A stretch of 64,000 nucleotides of DNA from Desulfobacterales bacterium (GTDB lineage Bacteria > Desulfobacterota > Desulfobacteria > Desulfobacterales > JAEINQ01). The stretch covers positions 1-64,000 of the forward strand of contig JAEINQ010000013.1 in NCBI GenBank assembly GCA_016342285.1, read 5' to 3'. Position numbers and translations under genes: made by a program. Below, one piece after another: positions 17,725-26,023 of the stretch. The notes beneath the pieces were generated by a model that made no database searches, had not been told where the DNA came from, and was given only the letters and a program-made list of their open reading frames with translations. Position 1 is the first letter of the stretch. Each line of letters starts with the position of its first letter.

Positions 17725-18324
17725 TTACAGCGTATCGGCTTTTGAGGCGAGATAGTCCGAAACCCCCGAGGCGCTGGGCGTCATGCCGTCGTCGCCTTTT
17801 TGCCAGCCGGCAGGGCAGACCACCCCATTTTCTTCATGGAACTTCAGGGCGTCCACCATACGCAGCATCTCGTCCACGTTTCGTCCCAGGGACAGGTTGT
17901 TGACCACCTGGTGCTGAACGATGCCCTCCCTGTCGATGAGAAAGGACGCCCGGCAGGCCACCCCTTCGGGATGTTCGACCCCGTAGGCAAGGGTGATTTC
18001 GTGGCGTATGTCGGCCACCATGGGAAAGGCCACCGGGCCGATTCCGCCTTCTTTGACCGGCACGTTGCGCCAGGCGAAATGGGTGAACTCCGAGTCGATA
18101 CTGACCCCGACCACCTCTGCGTTGCGCTCTTTGAATATTTCAAGGCGCCGGTCGTGGGCGATGATCTCGGTGGGGCAGACAAAGGTGAAATCCAGGGGCC
18201 AGAAAAACAGGACCACGTATTTTCCCCGAAGGGCGGACAGGAAGAAGTCGTTTTTGATCACCCCGCTGGGCATCACCGCCGGTGCGGTGAAATCCGGTGC
18301 TTGTCGTGCAACGAGAATGCTCAT
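17725..18324 (-). CDS. 2-Cys peroxiredoxin (AhpC/Prx1 type)
   Basis: A 199-residue typical 2-Cys peroxiredoxin reducing H2O2 and organic peroxides. The peroxidatic Cys is in FTFVCPTE and the resolving Cys in NGVVCPAGW; the catalytic Thr and Arg contexts (DFTFVCPTE, EGVACRASFLID) are intact. The start ATG 18324 has GGGGG eight bases upstream; eight more residues are possible from 18348. It precedes the thioredoxin-cupredoxin-rhodanese gene by 17 bp on the same strand, so that thioredoxin-like protein may be a redox partner, though its predicted membrane anchor would place it on the other side of the membrane. Confidence 0.95.
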   Translation of the reverse strand: MSILVARQAPDFTAPAVMPSGVIKNDFFLSALRGKYVVLFFWPLDFTFVCPTEIIAHDRRLEIFKERNAEVVGVSIDSEFTHFAWRNVPVKEGGIGPVAFPMVADIRHEITLAYGVEHPEGVACRASFLIDREGIVQHQVVNNLSLGRNVDEMLRMVDALKFHEENGVVCPAGWQKGDDGMTPSASGVSDYLASKADTL

Positions 18325-18627
18325 GGGGCCCCCTTGCCGATTGGGCAATCGGCGATTTATTAAAGGTCAATTTTGATACCATGGCCCGGTATGGGGAAAT
18401 CCATGGTGTGGTTCTTATCATAAGCCGGGCTTGCGTGCTGTAAAGGGGCTCTGTCGCAAATCCGAACTTGGAACTTGGAAATTGGACATTGGATATTGAG
18501 CATTTTGCCCCCCCCCGGCAGGAGCGCAAAAAATCCGGTGAATCCTGCTATCCTGTCTAAAAAGCTTTTGTCCCTGCACCCGTGTCCCCCATTCCACCAA
18601 AGGCTGGACCCAACCGGCCAAACTCCA
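18325..18627. repeat. Intergenic region with family B tract
   Basis: From 18464 to 18520 a heptad tract (GAACTTGGAACTTGGAAATTG, TTGGACATTGGATATTGAGC) runs into a nine-C run and GGCAGGAGC. No gene is visible in this gap between the peroxiredoxin start and the TPP enzyme 3' end. The promoter of the peroxiredoxin gene presumably lies here but no clear -35/-10 pair was identified. Confidence 0.6.
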
Positions 18628-20358
18628 TCACATGGAGATCGACCCCTTGCGAAAGTCGGTCCGGCCGATGAGGACGTTGACCAGCACGGGGCGGCCGGAC
18701 TGGGCCATCTCCCTGGCACGGGTCAGGGCCGGCAGGATCTGTTCGGGGCGATCGACGAGCAGGCCTTTGCCGCCATAGCCTTCGGCCACTTTGTGGTAGT
18801 CGGTGCGCCGCAGCACCGTGGCCACGTCATCACCGAGAATCTCTTTCTGGTCCCGGGCGATCTGGGCCCACCCGCCGTCATTGCCCACCACGGCGATGAC
18901 CGGTATGCCGTGGCGGACCATGGTATCGAATTCCTGAAGGCTGTATCCGGCGGCCCCGTCGCCGTAGATCAGCCAGATTTCCGCTTCAGGCCGACACAGG
19001 GCCGCGCCCAGGGCAAAGCCGGCCCCGACACCCAGGGTGCCGAAAACGCCGGGGTCGAGCCAGGAGAGCGGTCGTTGCGGCTGAAGCACATAGGCGGCCG
19101 AGGCCACGAAGTCGCCGCCGTCACCGACGATGATGCCGTCTTTGCCGAGAAACCGGTCCAGGGTGCGTAAAAAAGCGATGGGGTTGACGAAATCGGTGGT
19201 TGCGGCGGCCTGGTCGTCAATGGCCTCTTCCCGTCGACCCTCCTCGTCTTTCAAGTGCGCGACCCAATGGCTCCAATCGGTTTTCAATCCCTGACGGGTC
19301 AGTGCGCAGAGAAAGGCTGCCGGATCGCCCAGGACGCCGACGTCCGGTTTTCGGTTGAGGGTCAGGTCGGCCCGGCTGCGGTTGATGGCAACCAGAGACG
19401 CGCTGCGAGGGATGGCGCGTCCGTAGTCCAGGCGGAAATCGCAGGGCATGCCGGCCAGCATGACGAGGTCGGCGGCTTTCAGGGCCTGCCTTCGGTTGTG
19501 GCGCATCTGCAAGGGGTGATCCCTGCCCAGCAACCCCCGGGCCATGCCGGTGAGATAGACCGGCAGGCCGAGACCGGTCACGGCAGCGGCCAGTTCGCCC
19601 GCCTTCTCGGGGCGCCCAAGGGCCTGACTGCCCACGATGAGAACCGGTTTTGACGCCTTTTCAAGTTTGACGGCAACCCGGTTGAGATTGCGGGAAGAAG
19701 GGTCATCAATGGCGGGCGCAGCCGCTTCGGCCGTGTCCGTCGTCGGATCGCAGGCGAACATGCGATCCACACGCCGTTTGAGGTAGATTCCGGTCACACG
19801 GCTGCGCAGGCTGCCGCCGGCCTTATCGGGGGCACTGTACCATTTTCGGACCAGGGCCTCGTCGTAGAGCAGGTCGATGGGGCATTCCACGAAGACCGGG
19901 CCGGGTAAGCCTGTGACAGCGGTTTCAAATGCCTTTTCCATGATGGGGATGATGTCGCAGTTTTGCTCGATGGTCATGGCGGCCTTGACCGCGGTCAGAA
20001 TGAGCGAGATTTGGTCGATGTCCTGAAGGGCGCCGCGGCCTCGGAGCACTGTCGGGGCGGCGCCGCCCAGAAGGATCACCGGCGATTGGGCCATCTGGGC
20101 GTTTTTGACGGCCGTGAGGGTGTTGGTCACCCCCGGGCCGGCGGTGACCGCCGCCACCCCGGGACGCCCGGTCAGGCGCCCCACCGCGTCTGCGGCAAAG
20201 ACCGCCGTAGCCTCGTCGCGGACGTCTACCACGCGAATGCCTGCTTGTTTGGCTGCCACCAGAATGGGGGAGATATGGCCGCCGCAGAGGGTGAAAAGAA
20301 AGGGGACCTCAAACCGTTTTAGAATATCGCCAATGATCTTCCCGCCGCTTTGCGCCAT
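18628..20358 (-). CDS. TPP-dependent lyase/acetolactate-synthase-like protein
   Basis: A 576-residue thiamine-diphosphate enzyme with the three-domain IlvB fold: N-terminal Pyr domain with catalytic Glu in [16 protein letters not shown], central domain ([10 protein letters not shown]), and C-terminal PP domain with the TPP motif [15 protein letters not shown]...GNDGGW. The [17 protein letters not shown] segment is like the ILVBL/2-hydroxyacyl-CoA lyase branch rather than anabolic acetolactate synthase, and no IlvN regulatory gene follows. Substrate unknown; a 2-hydroxyacyl-CoA or 2-keto acid is plausible. SD GGAGG is upstream of the ATG. Confidence 0.88.
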   Translation of the reverse strand: MAQSGGKIIGDILKRFEVPFLFTLCGGHISPILVAAKQAGIRVVDVRDEATAVFAADAVGRLTGRPGVAAVTAGPGVTNTLTAVKNAQMAQSPVILLGGAAPTVLRGRGALQDIDQISLILTAVKAAMTIEQNCDIIPIMEKAFETAVTGLPGPVFVECPIDLLYDEALVRKWYSAPDKAGGSLRSRVTGIYLKRRVDRMFACDPTTDTAEAAAPAIDDPSSRNLNRVAVKLEKASKPVLIVGSQALGRPEKAGELAAAVTGLGLPVYLTGMARGLLGRDHPLQMRHNRRQALKAADLVMLAGMPCDFRLDYGRAIPRSASLVAINRSRADLTLNRKPDVGVLGDPAAFLCALTRQGLKTDWSHWVAHLKDEEGRREEAIDDQAAATTDFVNPIAFLRTLDRFLGKDGIIVGDGGDFVASAAYVLQPQRPLSWLDPGVFGTLGVGAGFALGAALCRPEAEIWLIYGDGAAGYSLQEFDTMVRHGIPVIAVVGNDGGWAQIARDQKEILGDDVATVLRRTDYHKVAEGYGGKGLLVDRPEQILPALTRAREMAQSGRPVLVNVLIGRTDFRKGSISM

Positions 20359-20732
20359 ACTTCCTCCCCATGGGACGGCCGAGGTTATGCCGGCGCTTCA
20401 GGGGCTGGGAAGCCGAAACGCATGCCTGAAGGCCCGGGATAGCCGGAAAAGCTGAAACGCTCAATTTAGGTGAAAGATTCACCCAAAATAGACCGTTGAA
20501 TACGGAAAAACAAGGGCGACGGTTACTTTTGCCACATGGCTTCAAGTCGTGCAAAGGGCGGCGATTTTTTTGATTGCCGCTTTTTGCACCGGAAAACGAA
20601 TCGGTGTGTCCGGCTTGCCAAGCGTTGAATTTTGGCGTGTTTCTGATAAACTTCAATTCGAAGTCGGAACCTAGGTCCTTTTGGCGTGGATTCTATACAA
20701 CGGGCCCGATACGGCCAATGGGGGAAACGCCC
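20359..20732. other. Divergent intergenic region with family A copy
   Basis: Space between the TPP-enzyme start (minus) and the kinase start (plus). It carries a truncated family A repeat at about 20648-20695 (AATTCGAAGTCGGAACC, then TTTTGGCGTGG) and an AT-rich stretch around 20470-20520. No additional gene is supported; a frame reading into the kinase from 20574 lacks a start signal. Confidence 0.6.
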
Positions 20733-22568
20733 ATGGAAAAACAACCGAGCAACGACCTGATGGATGTACTCAACGCCATGGAGGACGGCGTATACATCAT
20801 CCGTAGCGATTACACCGTTGAATTCATGAACCGCGCCATGGTGGAGATCTTCGGCGAAGGTGCCGGCAGAAAATGTTACGAGGTCGTCAACCAGAGTTCC
20901 GGACTCTGTCCCTGGTGCCAGGGGGGCAGTGTATTCGAAGACGGCGAGATCATTCATTCCGAAACCCACGTTCCTTCCGTCGACCGGTCCTTCCGAATTA
21001 CCGAGATGCCGATCCGCAACAAAGACGGGTCGGTTTCCAAAATGACCTTCTATCGGGACACCAGCGATGAAAAGCGTCAGGAACTGCGGCTAAAGGCATC
21101 GGAAGAGGACTATCGCCGGTTGTTCAGGCACGTGGGGGTGGGGGTTTATGTCAGCAGCAAAGAGGGCCGGTTTGTCGATGCCAACCCCGCTTTGCTGAAA
21201 ATGCTTGGTTACGAGACCAAAGAGTCTTTCCTTGGCATCAACATTCAAAACGACCTTTATGTCCGGCCCGATGACCGGCTGGCATTTCAACAGATGATCG
21301 AAAAGGACGGCCGGGTCATCGACTACAAGGTGAATTTCAAGCGAAAGGACGGAACCGTGATTCCGGTGCTGCTGACCGCCCATGTCCGCTATGACCACGA
21401 GAGCCAGGTGATCGGATACGAGGGGATCATGACGGACCAGTCGAGCCGGGAGGCCATGGAGCGAAAGCTACGCGAGGCCAACGATTTTCTCAACAACATT
21501 ATTCAGTCGTCGCCCAACCCCATTATCGGGACCGACATGAAGGGGGACCTCATCATCTGGAACCGGGGCGCTGAAGAGACCCTCGGGTATAAGGCCGACG
21601 AGGTGGTGGGACGGATGAGTGTCCGTGCCCTGTATCCCGAAGGAATGGCCAAAAAGGTCATGAAAATTCTCCGCGGGCCCGAGAGCGGCGGTCCGGGCAA
21701 ACTCAGGGCCTACCCCATGACCTTTCGCCGCGCGGATGGTACCGTGGTGGAGGGGGCGCTTTCGGCCAACATCATTTACGATCGGAAGGGCAGTGAGGTG
21801 GCTTCGGTCGGCATTTTCGTGGACCTGGGGGAAAGGCTGGAAATGGAGCGAACCCTTCACCGGACCCAGGAGCAGCTTTTGCAATCGGAAAAGCTCGCCG
21901 CCATGGGTCGCCTGATCTCCCAGCTTGCCCATGAGTTGAACAATCCGCTCTACGGCATCATGAACACCCTGGAATTGATGAAAACGGAAATTCCGCCGAC
22001 CAACAAGCGAAGGAAGCTTCTCGACATGGCCCTGTCCGAGACCGTACGCCTGACGGCCATGCTTCGAAAGATGCTCAGTTTTTCCAAGCCTGACCAGGAG
22101 GAGAAGGCGCCCGTCCACATCAACGAGATCCTTGATGAGATCCTGATGCTCTACGAGAAACAGCTCAGGGAGCACTCCATCAAGATCGTTTCCGATTTTG
22201 CCGACCCCATGCCTGTCGTCCTGGCCTCAAAAAACCAGCTCCGCCAGGTTTTTCTCAACCTCTTGTCCAATGCCAGGGACGCCATGCCCGAGGGGGGCAC
22301 CCTCGGTGTTTCCACGGAAAGCCCGGGAGGCCAGGTCGTCATCCGGTTTTCGGACACGGGCATCGGAATCAAGGCCGAGCATCTCGACAAGATTTTCGAG
22401 ACATTTTTCACGACCAAGACCGACTCGGTCAAGGGCGTGGGGTTGGGGCTATCGGTCTGCTACGGATTCATTCAAGACCACGGGGGAGATATTCAGGTGG
22501 AAAGCCGCCTGGGGGAGGGCACCACCTTTATGATTCGCTTGCCCGTCCTGGTGCCAGGGCACGAATGA
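20733..22568 (+). CDS. Multi-PAS sensor histidine kinase
   Basis: A 611-residue soluble histidine kinase. Three PAS domains are read in order: about residues 8-120 (AMEDGVYIIRSDYTVEFMNRA, with Cys-rich GRKCYEVVNQSSGLCPWCQGG, a possible cofactor or metal site), 130-250 (LFRHVGVGVYVSSKEGRF) and 260-375 (IIQSSPNPIIGTDMKGDL). HisKA follows with phospho-acceptor QLAHELNNPL, then HATPase with N, G1 (FSDTGIGIKAEHLDKIFETFFTTK) and G2 (GVGLGLSVCYG) boxes. ATG 20733 follows GGGGG. It lies 450 bp before the HTH-REC regulator on the same strand and is its likely partner kinase. Confidence 0.93.
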   Translation: MEKQPSNDLMDVLNAMEDGVYIIRSDYTVEFMNRAMVEIFGEGAGRKCYEVVNQSSGLCPWCQGGSVFEDGEIIHSETHVPSVDRSFRITEMPIRNKDGSVSKMTFYRDTSDEKRQELRLKASEEDYRRLFRHVGVGVYVSSKEGRFVDANPALLKMLGYETKESFLGINIQNDLYVRPDDRLAFQQMIEKDGRVIDYKVNFKRKDGTVIPVLLTAHVRYDHESQVIGYEGIMTDQSSREAMERKLREANDFLNNIIQSSPNPIIGTDMKGDLIIWNRGAEETLGYKADEVVGRMSVRALYPEGMAKKVMKILRGPESGGPGKLRAYPMTFRRADGTVVEGALSANIIYDRKGSEVASVGIFVDLGERLEMERTLHRTQEQLLQSEKLAAMGRLISQLAHELNNPLYGIMNTLELMKTEIPPTNKRRKLLDMALSETVRLTAMLRKMLSFSKPDQEEKAPVHINEILDEILMLYEKQLREHSIKIVSDFADPMPVVLASKNQLRQVFLNLLSNARDAMPEGGTLGVSTESPGGQVVIRFSDTGIGIKAEHLDKIFETFFTTKTDSVKGVGLGLSVCYGFIQDHGGDIQVESRLGEGTTFMIRLPVLVPGHE

Positions 22569-22861
22569 GTGGGCCGATCCCGCCGGTAAGTGGCCTCCGT
22601 CGAGAATAGAACAACCGTGTAAGAGCAATATTGATTATCCCCCCCCCCAGGGGGCTACCAGAAGCCACCCGCTCAGCGGGTGGAGCCTTGCCGACTTGTC
22701 CCCTCTTTTAGGGGGATGATTCCCAGCGCCGGTTCCTGCCGGCCGGAATTTCCTTGTCCGCAACCAGTGCCTCGCCCTTGCCCTCAGCGGGCCGTTTCTC
22801 CGCCGCGTCCGCCCGGTGGCCCCTGTTCCGATTTATTTCTTGGTTTCTCATGAAAAAAGCC

Positions 22862-22891
22862 TTGACAGATAAAAACTAAAATAACTAAAAT
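22862..22891 (+). promoter_or_regulatory. Probable sigma-70 promoter upstream of HTH-REC regulator
   Basis: TTGACA at 22862-22867, 18-bp spacer, TAAAAT at 22886-22891. It lies 128 bp before the regulator start, so the transcript would include the second CCTTGACAG repeat. Consensus match only. Confidence 0.45.
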
Positions 22892-22963
22892 AAACAAAAA
22901 TACTAATGGGCGGCAATTCCGAAGATTGCCGAATAAGCCTAAAAATAAGTAGTAAAAATATTT

Positions 22964-23004
22964 CCTTGACAGGTGATAAAGACTATAATAACTAAAATTG
23001 CTAA
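22964..23004 (+). promoter_or_regulatory. Second copy of the CCTTGACAG/AACTAAAAT repeat, possible operator
   Basis: Direct repeat of the segment at 22860-22900, sharing CCTTGACAG, GATAAAxACTA and ATAACTAAAAT, 104 bp downstream of the first copy and ending just before the SD site of the HTH-REC gene. Promoter spacing here is poor (12 or 21 bp), so a binding site for the regulator itself is a better guess. Confidence 0.35.
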
Positions 23005-23018
23005 AAAAGGAGGTCATT

Positions 23019-23633
23019 ATGGAAGATACCCTGACGGTTTTCAAAGCGAGTCAATATTGCAAGGTCTCATCGCAAACCATCATCAACTGGATCGATGCCG
23101 GTCACATCAAGGCCTACAAGACCGTGGGCGGGCACCGGCGGATCAACCGCCCCGATCTCGAGGCGTTCATGCGCAAGCAGGGAATTCCCATTTCCCGGGA
23201 GGATCTCTGTGAGGAGCGTCGCCGCATCCTCGTGGTGGATGATGATCCCATCATCGTCGAGAGCATCGTTCAGTCCCTGGAGGAGGACGAATTCGATTAT
23301 GACGTGATTTCCGCGGCGGACGGGTTCGAGGCCGGGCTTCAGGTGAACCATTTTAACCCCCATTTGATCATTCTCGACATCATGATGCCGGATATCAAGG
23401 GGAACGAGGTCTGCAAAAAAATCAAGGCCAACCCCAAAACCAAGGACACCAAGATCATCGTCCTCTCCGCCTATCTGGACGACGAAAAATTCGAGCAGAT
23501 GAAATCCTACGGCGCCGATGTCTGCTTTTCCAAACCGCTTCCGCTTGCCCAGTTGAAGGAAGAAGTTGCGAAGATGTTACAGTTGAGCCGTTGTCCGCTG
23601 ACCGGAGAGCTGACGGAAGGAGGTGGCCAATGA
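23019..23633 (+). CDS. HTH (excisionase/MerR-type)-receiver response regulator
   Basis: A 204-residue regulator with an unusual order: N-terminal HTH_17 domain at residues about 4-52 (VFKASQYCKVSSQTIINWID, then KTVGGHRRINRPDLEAFM, the excisionase-family signature) and a C-terminal REC domain at about 68-190 (ILVVDDDPIIVES, phospho-acceptor Asp in ILDIMMPD, VLSAY, FSKPL). The start ATG 23019 has GGAGG seven bases upstream. The stop overlaps the metF start as ATGA, so translation of the two is probably coupled, and the regulator likely controls the metF-hdr genes, perhaps with the kinase at 20733. Confidence 0.93.
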   Translation: MEDTLTVFKASQYCKVSSQTIINWIDAGHIKAYKTVGGHRRINRPDLEAFMRKQGIPISREDLCEERRRILVVDDDPIIVESIVQSLEEDEFDYDVISAADGFEAGLQVNHFNPHLIILDIMMPDIKGNEVCKKIKANPKTKDTKIIVLSAYLDDEKFEQMKSYGADVCFSKPLPLAQLKEEVAKMLQLSRCPLTGELTEGGGQ

Positions 23634-24505
23634 AACTCAAGGACGCATTGGAAAAAAAGAAGTTTGTCGTCACCACCGAGGTTCAGTCCCCAGTGGGGGA
23701 AGACACCCCCGAGGCCGTTGTGGATCAGATGAAGCGGGTGCGGGGGCGCGTGGACGGGATCTCGCTTAGGGAGATCGAACTGGAAGGGGTCGTGGGCGAC
23801 AATGTCAAGACCTGCGAACTGCTGGAACAAAACCGTTTCAACGCCATTTTCCAGACCACCACCCGGGACAAAAACCGCATTCAACTGGAAAAGGACCTGA
23901 CCCGGGCCCATGACGCCGGCATCGACAACCTTCTCGTTTTTACCGAGGACTACCGGATCACCGGCGCCACCCTGCAAGAGACCATGTTTTTTCATGTGGA
24001 TTCGGGCAAACTTGCGTCGGTATTGAGCCATATCCGACAGGGGCAATCCGTGGCCGGCCAGGAACTCGAAGCGCCCATCGATTTCACCCTCGGTTCCGGG
24101 GTCGAGTCCCTGTGGGGCCAGAACGTCCCCAAAAAGGGGATGCAGGAGATGGAGGCCATGCGGGAAATCGGTACGGGCTATTTTTTGACCACACCGATTT
24201 TTGACCTCGAATCCTTTGAAAAATTCATGAAGCAGGTGGGAACCTTCAAGGTGCCGGTCATCGCAGAAGTCCTGCTGCTCCGCACGGCCGGCATGGCCCG
24301 TTTTATCAACCGGCATTTCAAGTCCAGCCTGGTCCCGGAACGGGTCATTCAAAACCTGGACAAGGCCACGGACAAGGAAAAGGCGAGTATCGAACTCTTT
24401 GCCGATATCGTCCTCGGCCTCAAGGACCTCTGCCAGGGCGTGCACATCATCACCTTCGGCGGGGTCGACAAGCTTCAGCCGTATCTGGACAAGGCCAAAC
24501 TTTGA
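23630..24505 (+). CDS. metF: Methylenetetrahydrofolate reductase (MetF)
   Basis: A 291-residue flavoprotein TIM barrel reducing 5,10-methylene-THF to 5-methyl-THF, a step of the Wood-Ljungdahl pathway and methionine synthesis. Visible family elements: VVTTEVQSPVGEDT at the N-terminus (the EVxPP-type Glu strand), FNAIFQTTTRDKNR (the T.RD.N folate/flavin motif), NLLVFTEDY and the C-terminal GVHIITFGG strand. Start ATG 23630 has GGAGGT upstream and overlaps the preceding stop. No metV-type zinc subunit gene is adjacent; instead Hdr and MvhD genes follow, suggesting coupling of the reductase to flavin-based electron transfer, as proposed for acetogen MetFV-HdrABC-MvhD. Confidence 0.94.
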   Translation: MKLKDALEKKKFVVTTEVQSPVGEDTPEAVVDQMKRVRGRVDGISLREIELEGVVGDNVKTCELLEQNRFNAIFQTTTRDKNRIQLEKDLTRAHDAGIDNLLVFTEDYRITGATLQETMFFHVDSGKLASVLSHIRQGQSVAGQELEAPIDFTLGSGVESLWGQNVPKKGMQEMEAMREIGTGYFLTTPIFDLESFEKFMKQVGTFKVPVIAEVLLLRTAGMARFINRHFKSSLVPERVIQNLDKATDKEKASIELFADIVLGLKDLCQGVHIITFGGVDKLQPYLDKAKL

Positions 24506-24722
24506 TCGGCACGGCCAAACGATTCTCTTTCGACATCTCCTTCTCTTCTTCGCCTCGGCCATGCTGATACTGGGCTTGCCTTGATTTCTCGTCCTCGCCT
24601 CGAACCGACCTGATCCGGCGCTTTTTTAGAAAGATCGACCGTCAGCAGAATTAGCTGTTTGGGACCTATCCGCGAATCGTTTTTAAAAGGATTTAACGGA
24701 CCGACAACAGGAGGGTGTATCC

Positions 24723-26009
24723 ATGGCGATTCCATTGGAACTGGACGAACTGGAGCCTTGCTTTAAGGACCTGGTGCTCGAACGGGTACCGGCGGCAAAT
24801 CTGGATCTGTGCCTGACCTGCGGGACCTGCACCGGCGGATGCCCGGCATCGGAACTGCTGGGCATGGATCCGCGGAAGCTGCTTCGCATGGTCCAACTGG
24901 GCATGGACGAGGAGGTGAAAAAAACCGACTGGGCCTGGGTGTGCACCATGTGCGGCCGGTGCGTCAACGCCTGCCCCATGAAGATCGATATCCCGAGGCT
25001 GGTATACAACATTCGGGGAAGCTGGCCGCGGGAAGATCGGCCCAAGGGGATTCGCGGCTCCTGCGACAAACATATCCGGACGGGAAACGCCATGGGGGTT
25101 CCCACCGAAGACTTTATCTGGACCGTGGAGGATGTGGCCGAGGAGATCCGCGAAAACGAACCCCGGTTCAAGGACCTTAGCGTCACCGTCGACCGGCCGG
25201 GCGCCTATATGGCCATCAACCAGAATTCCAGGGAGCCCGTGACTGAGCCTGACGAACTCGGCCCCCTGTGGAAAATCCTTCATCTGGTCGGCGCGGACTG
25301 GACCTATCCGTCGGTGATGTGGGCCGGTGAGAACTACTGCCTCTTTCTGGCCGACGATGAGGGATGGCGTTACATCATGGAGGAGTTCGTCGATCATATC
25401 GACAACAACCTCGGATGCGAACTGGTGGTCAATACGGAGTGAGGGCACTCCTACTTTGCGATCCTGGAAGGATTGCGAAAATTCAACATTCCCCACAAGT
25501 TCGAATTCACCAGTATCATTCAGCTCTATGCCCAGTGGATCCGGGAAGGGAAACTGCCGGTCAACTCGGACTGGAACCGGGACCTGAAGATACGTTTCAC
25601 GGTCCAGGATCCGTGCAACATTGTCCGAAAGACCCTTCGGACAGAGATGGCAGACGAACTCAGGTTTGTCATCAAGACACTTGTGGGGGAGGAAAACTTT
25701 ATTGATACGGTCCCCAACGGCGTCAATAATTACTGTTGCGGCGGCGGGGGCGGCGCCCTCCAGGCCGGATTCCCGGAGCAGCGGCGCGCCTATGGAAAGG
25801 TCAAGTTCAACCAGCTCATGGAAACCAAGGCCAGTTATGTCATCGCTCCCTGTCACAATTGCCATGCTCAGATCGAAGACATCGGAGAATTTTACGGGGG
25901 CCACTATCACGTCATGCACATCTGGACGCTTATGGGGCTCGCTCTGGGGATCCTTAATGAGAACGAGCGAACCTATCTCGGCCCTGACCTGAAAACATTC
26001 GGCCTGTAA
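24723..26009 (+). CDS. HdrC-HdrB fusion, predicted selenoprotein (UGA = Sec240)
   Basis: One reading frame of 428 residues is interrupted only by TGA at 25440-25442. Residues 1-239: two 4Fe-4S motifs, C30xxCxxCxxxC40 and C74xxCxxCxxxC84, as in HdrC. Residues 241-428: HdrB-type cysteine-rich domain with C298, C338C339 and C377xxC380, fitting the CCG pattern. The TGA sits in VVNTE-U-GHSYFA, where I would expect Cys in related HdrB/HdrD/DsrK proteins (ECGH). Immediately downstream is a hairpin GCGATCC-TGGAA-GGATTGC, loop 22-26 nt after the UGA, with a loop G: SECIS-like. SD AGGAGG precedes the ATG. It probably passes electrons between HdrA and a thiol/disulfide or quinone-type partner. A nonsense mutation is the alternative but less likely, since both parts are intact and in frame. 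Confidence 0.87.
25455..25479 (+). promoter_or_regulatory. SECIS-like hairpin downstream of in-frame UGA
   Basis: Stem GCGATCC/GGATTGC (seven pairs, one G-U) with a five-base loop TGGAA, extended outwards by TTT/GAA including one wobble pair. It starts 13 nt after the UGA codon and lies within the coding sequence, where bacterial SECIS elements are found. Spacing and a G near the start of the loop match what is known of bacterial SECIS; SelB recognition is inferred. Confidence 0.65.
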
Positions 26010-26023
26010 CAAGGAGACTCGCC

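Larger units (their letters stand above)
22569..23018. other. Intergenic region: family B hairpin and AT-rich promoter tract
   Basis: The left half (22639-22735) has a ten-C run with AGGGGGC, the perfect hairpin CCACCCGCTCAGCGGGTGG (22665-22683) and CCCCTCTTTTAGGGGG, family B without its heptads. The right half (about 22855-23010) is strongly AT-rich and holds two CCTTGACAG...AACTAAAAT repeats in front of the HTH-REC gene. No gene is visible. Confidence 0.7.

Noticed and set aside
22966..22998. Second sigma-70 promoter in front of the HTH-REC gene
   Set aside because: TTGACA to TATAAT is only 12 bp and to TAAAAT 21 bp; better explained as a repeated operator-like segment.
25440..25442. In-frame TGA as a nonsense mutation making a pseudogene
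   Set aside because: Both flanks are intact and in frame, the position is Cys-like in the family, and a SECIS-like hairpin follows; selenocysteine is the simpler reading, though not proven.
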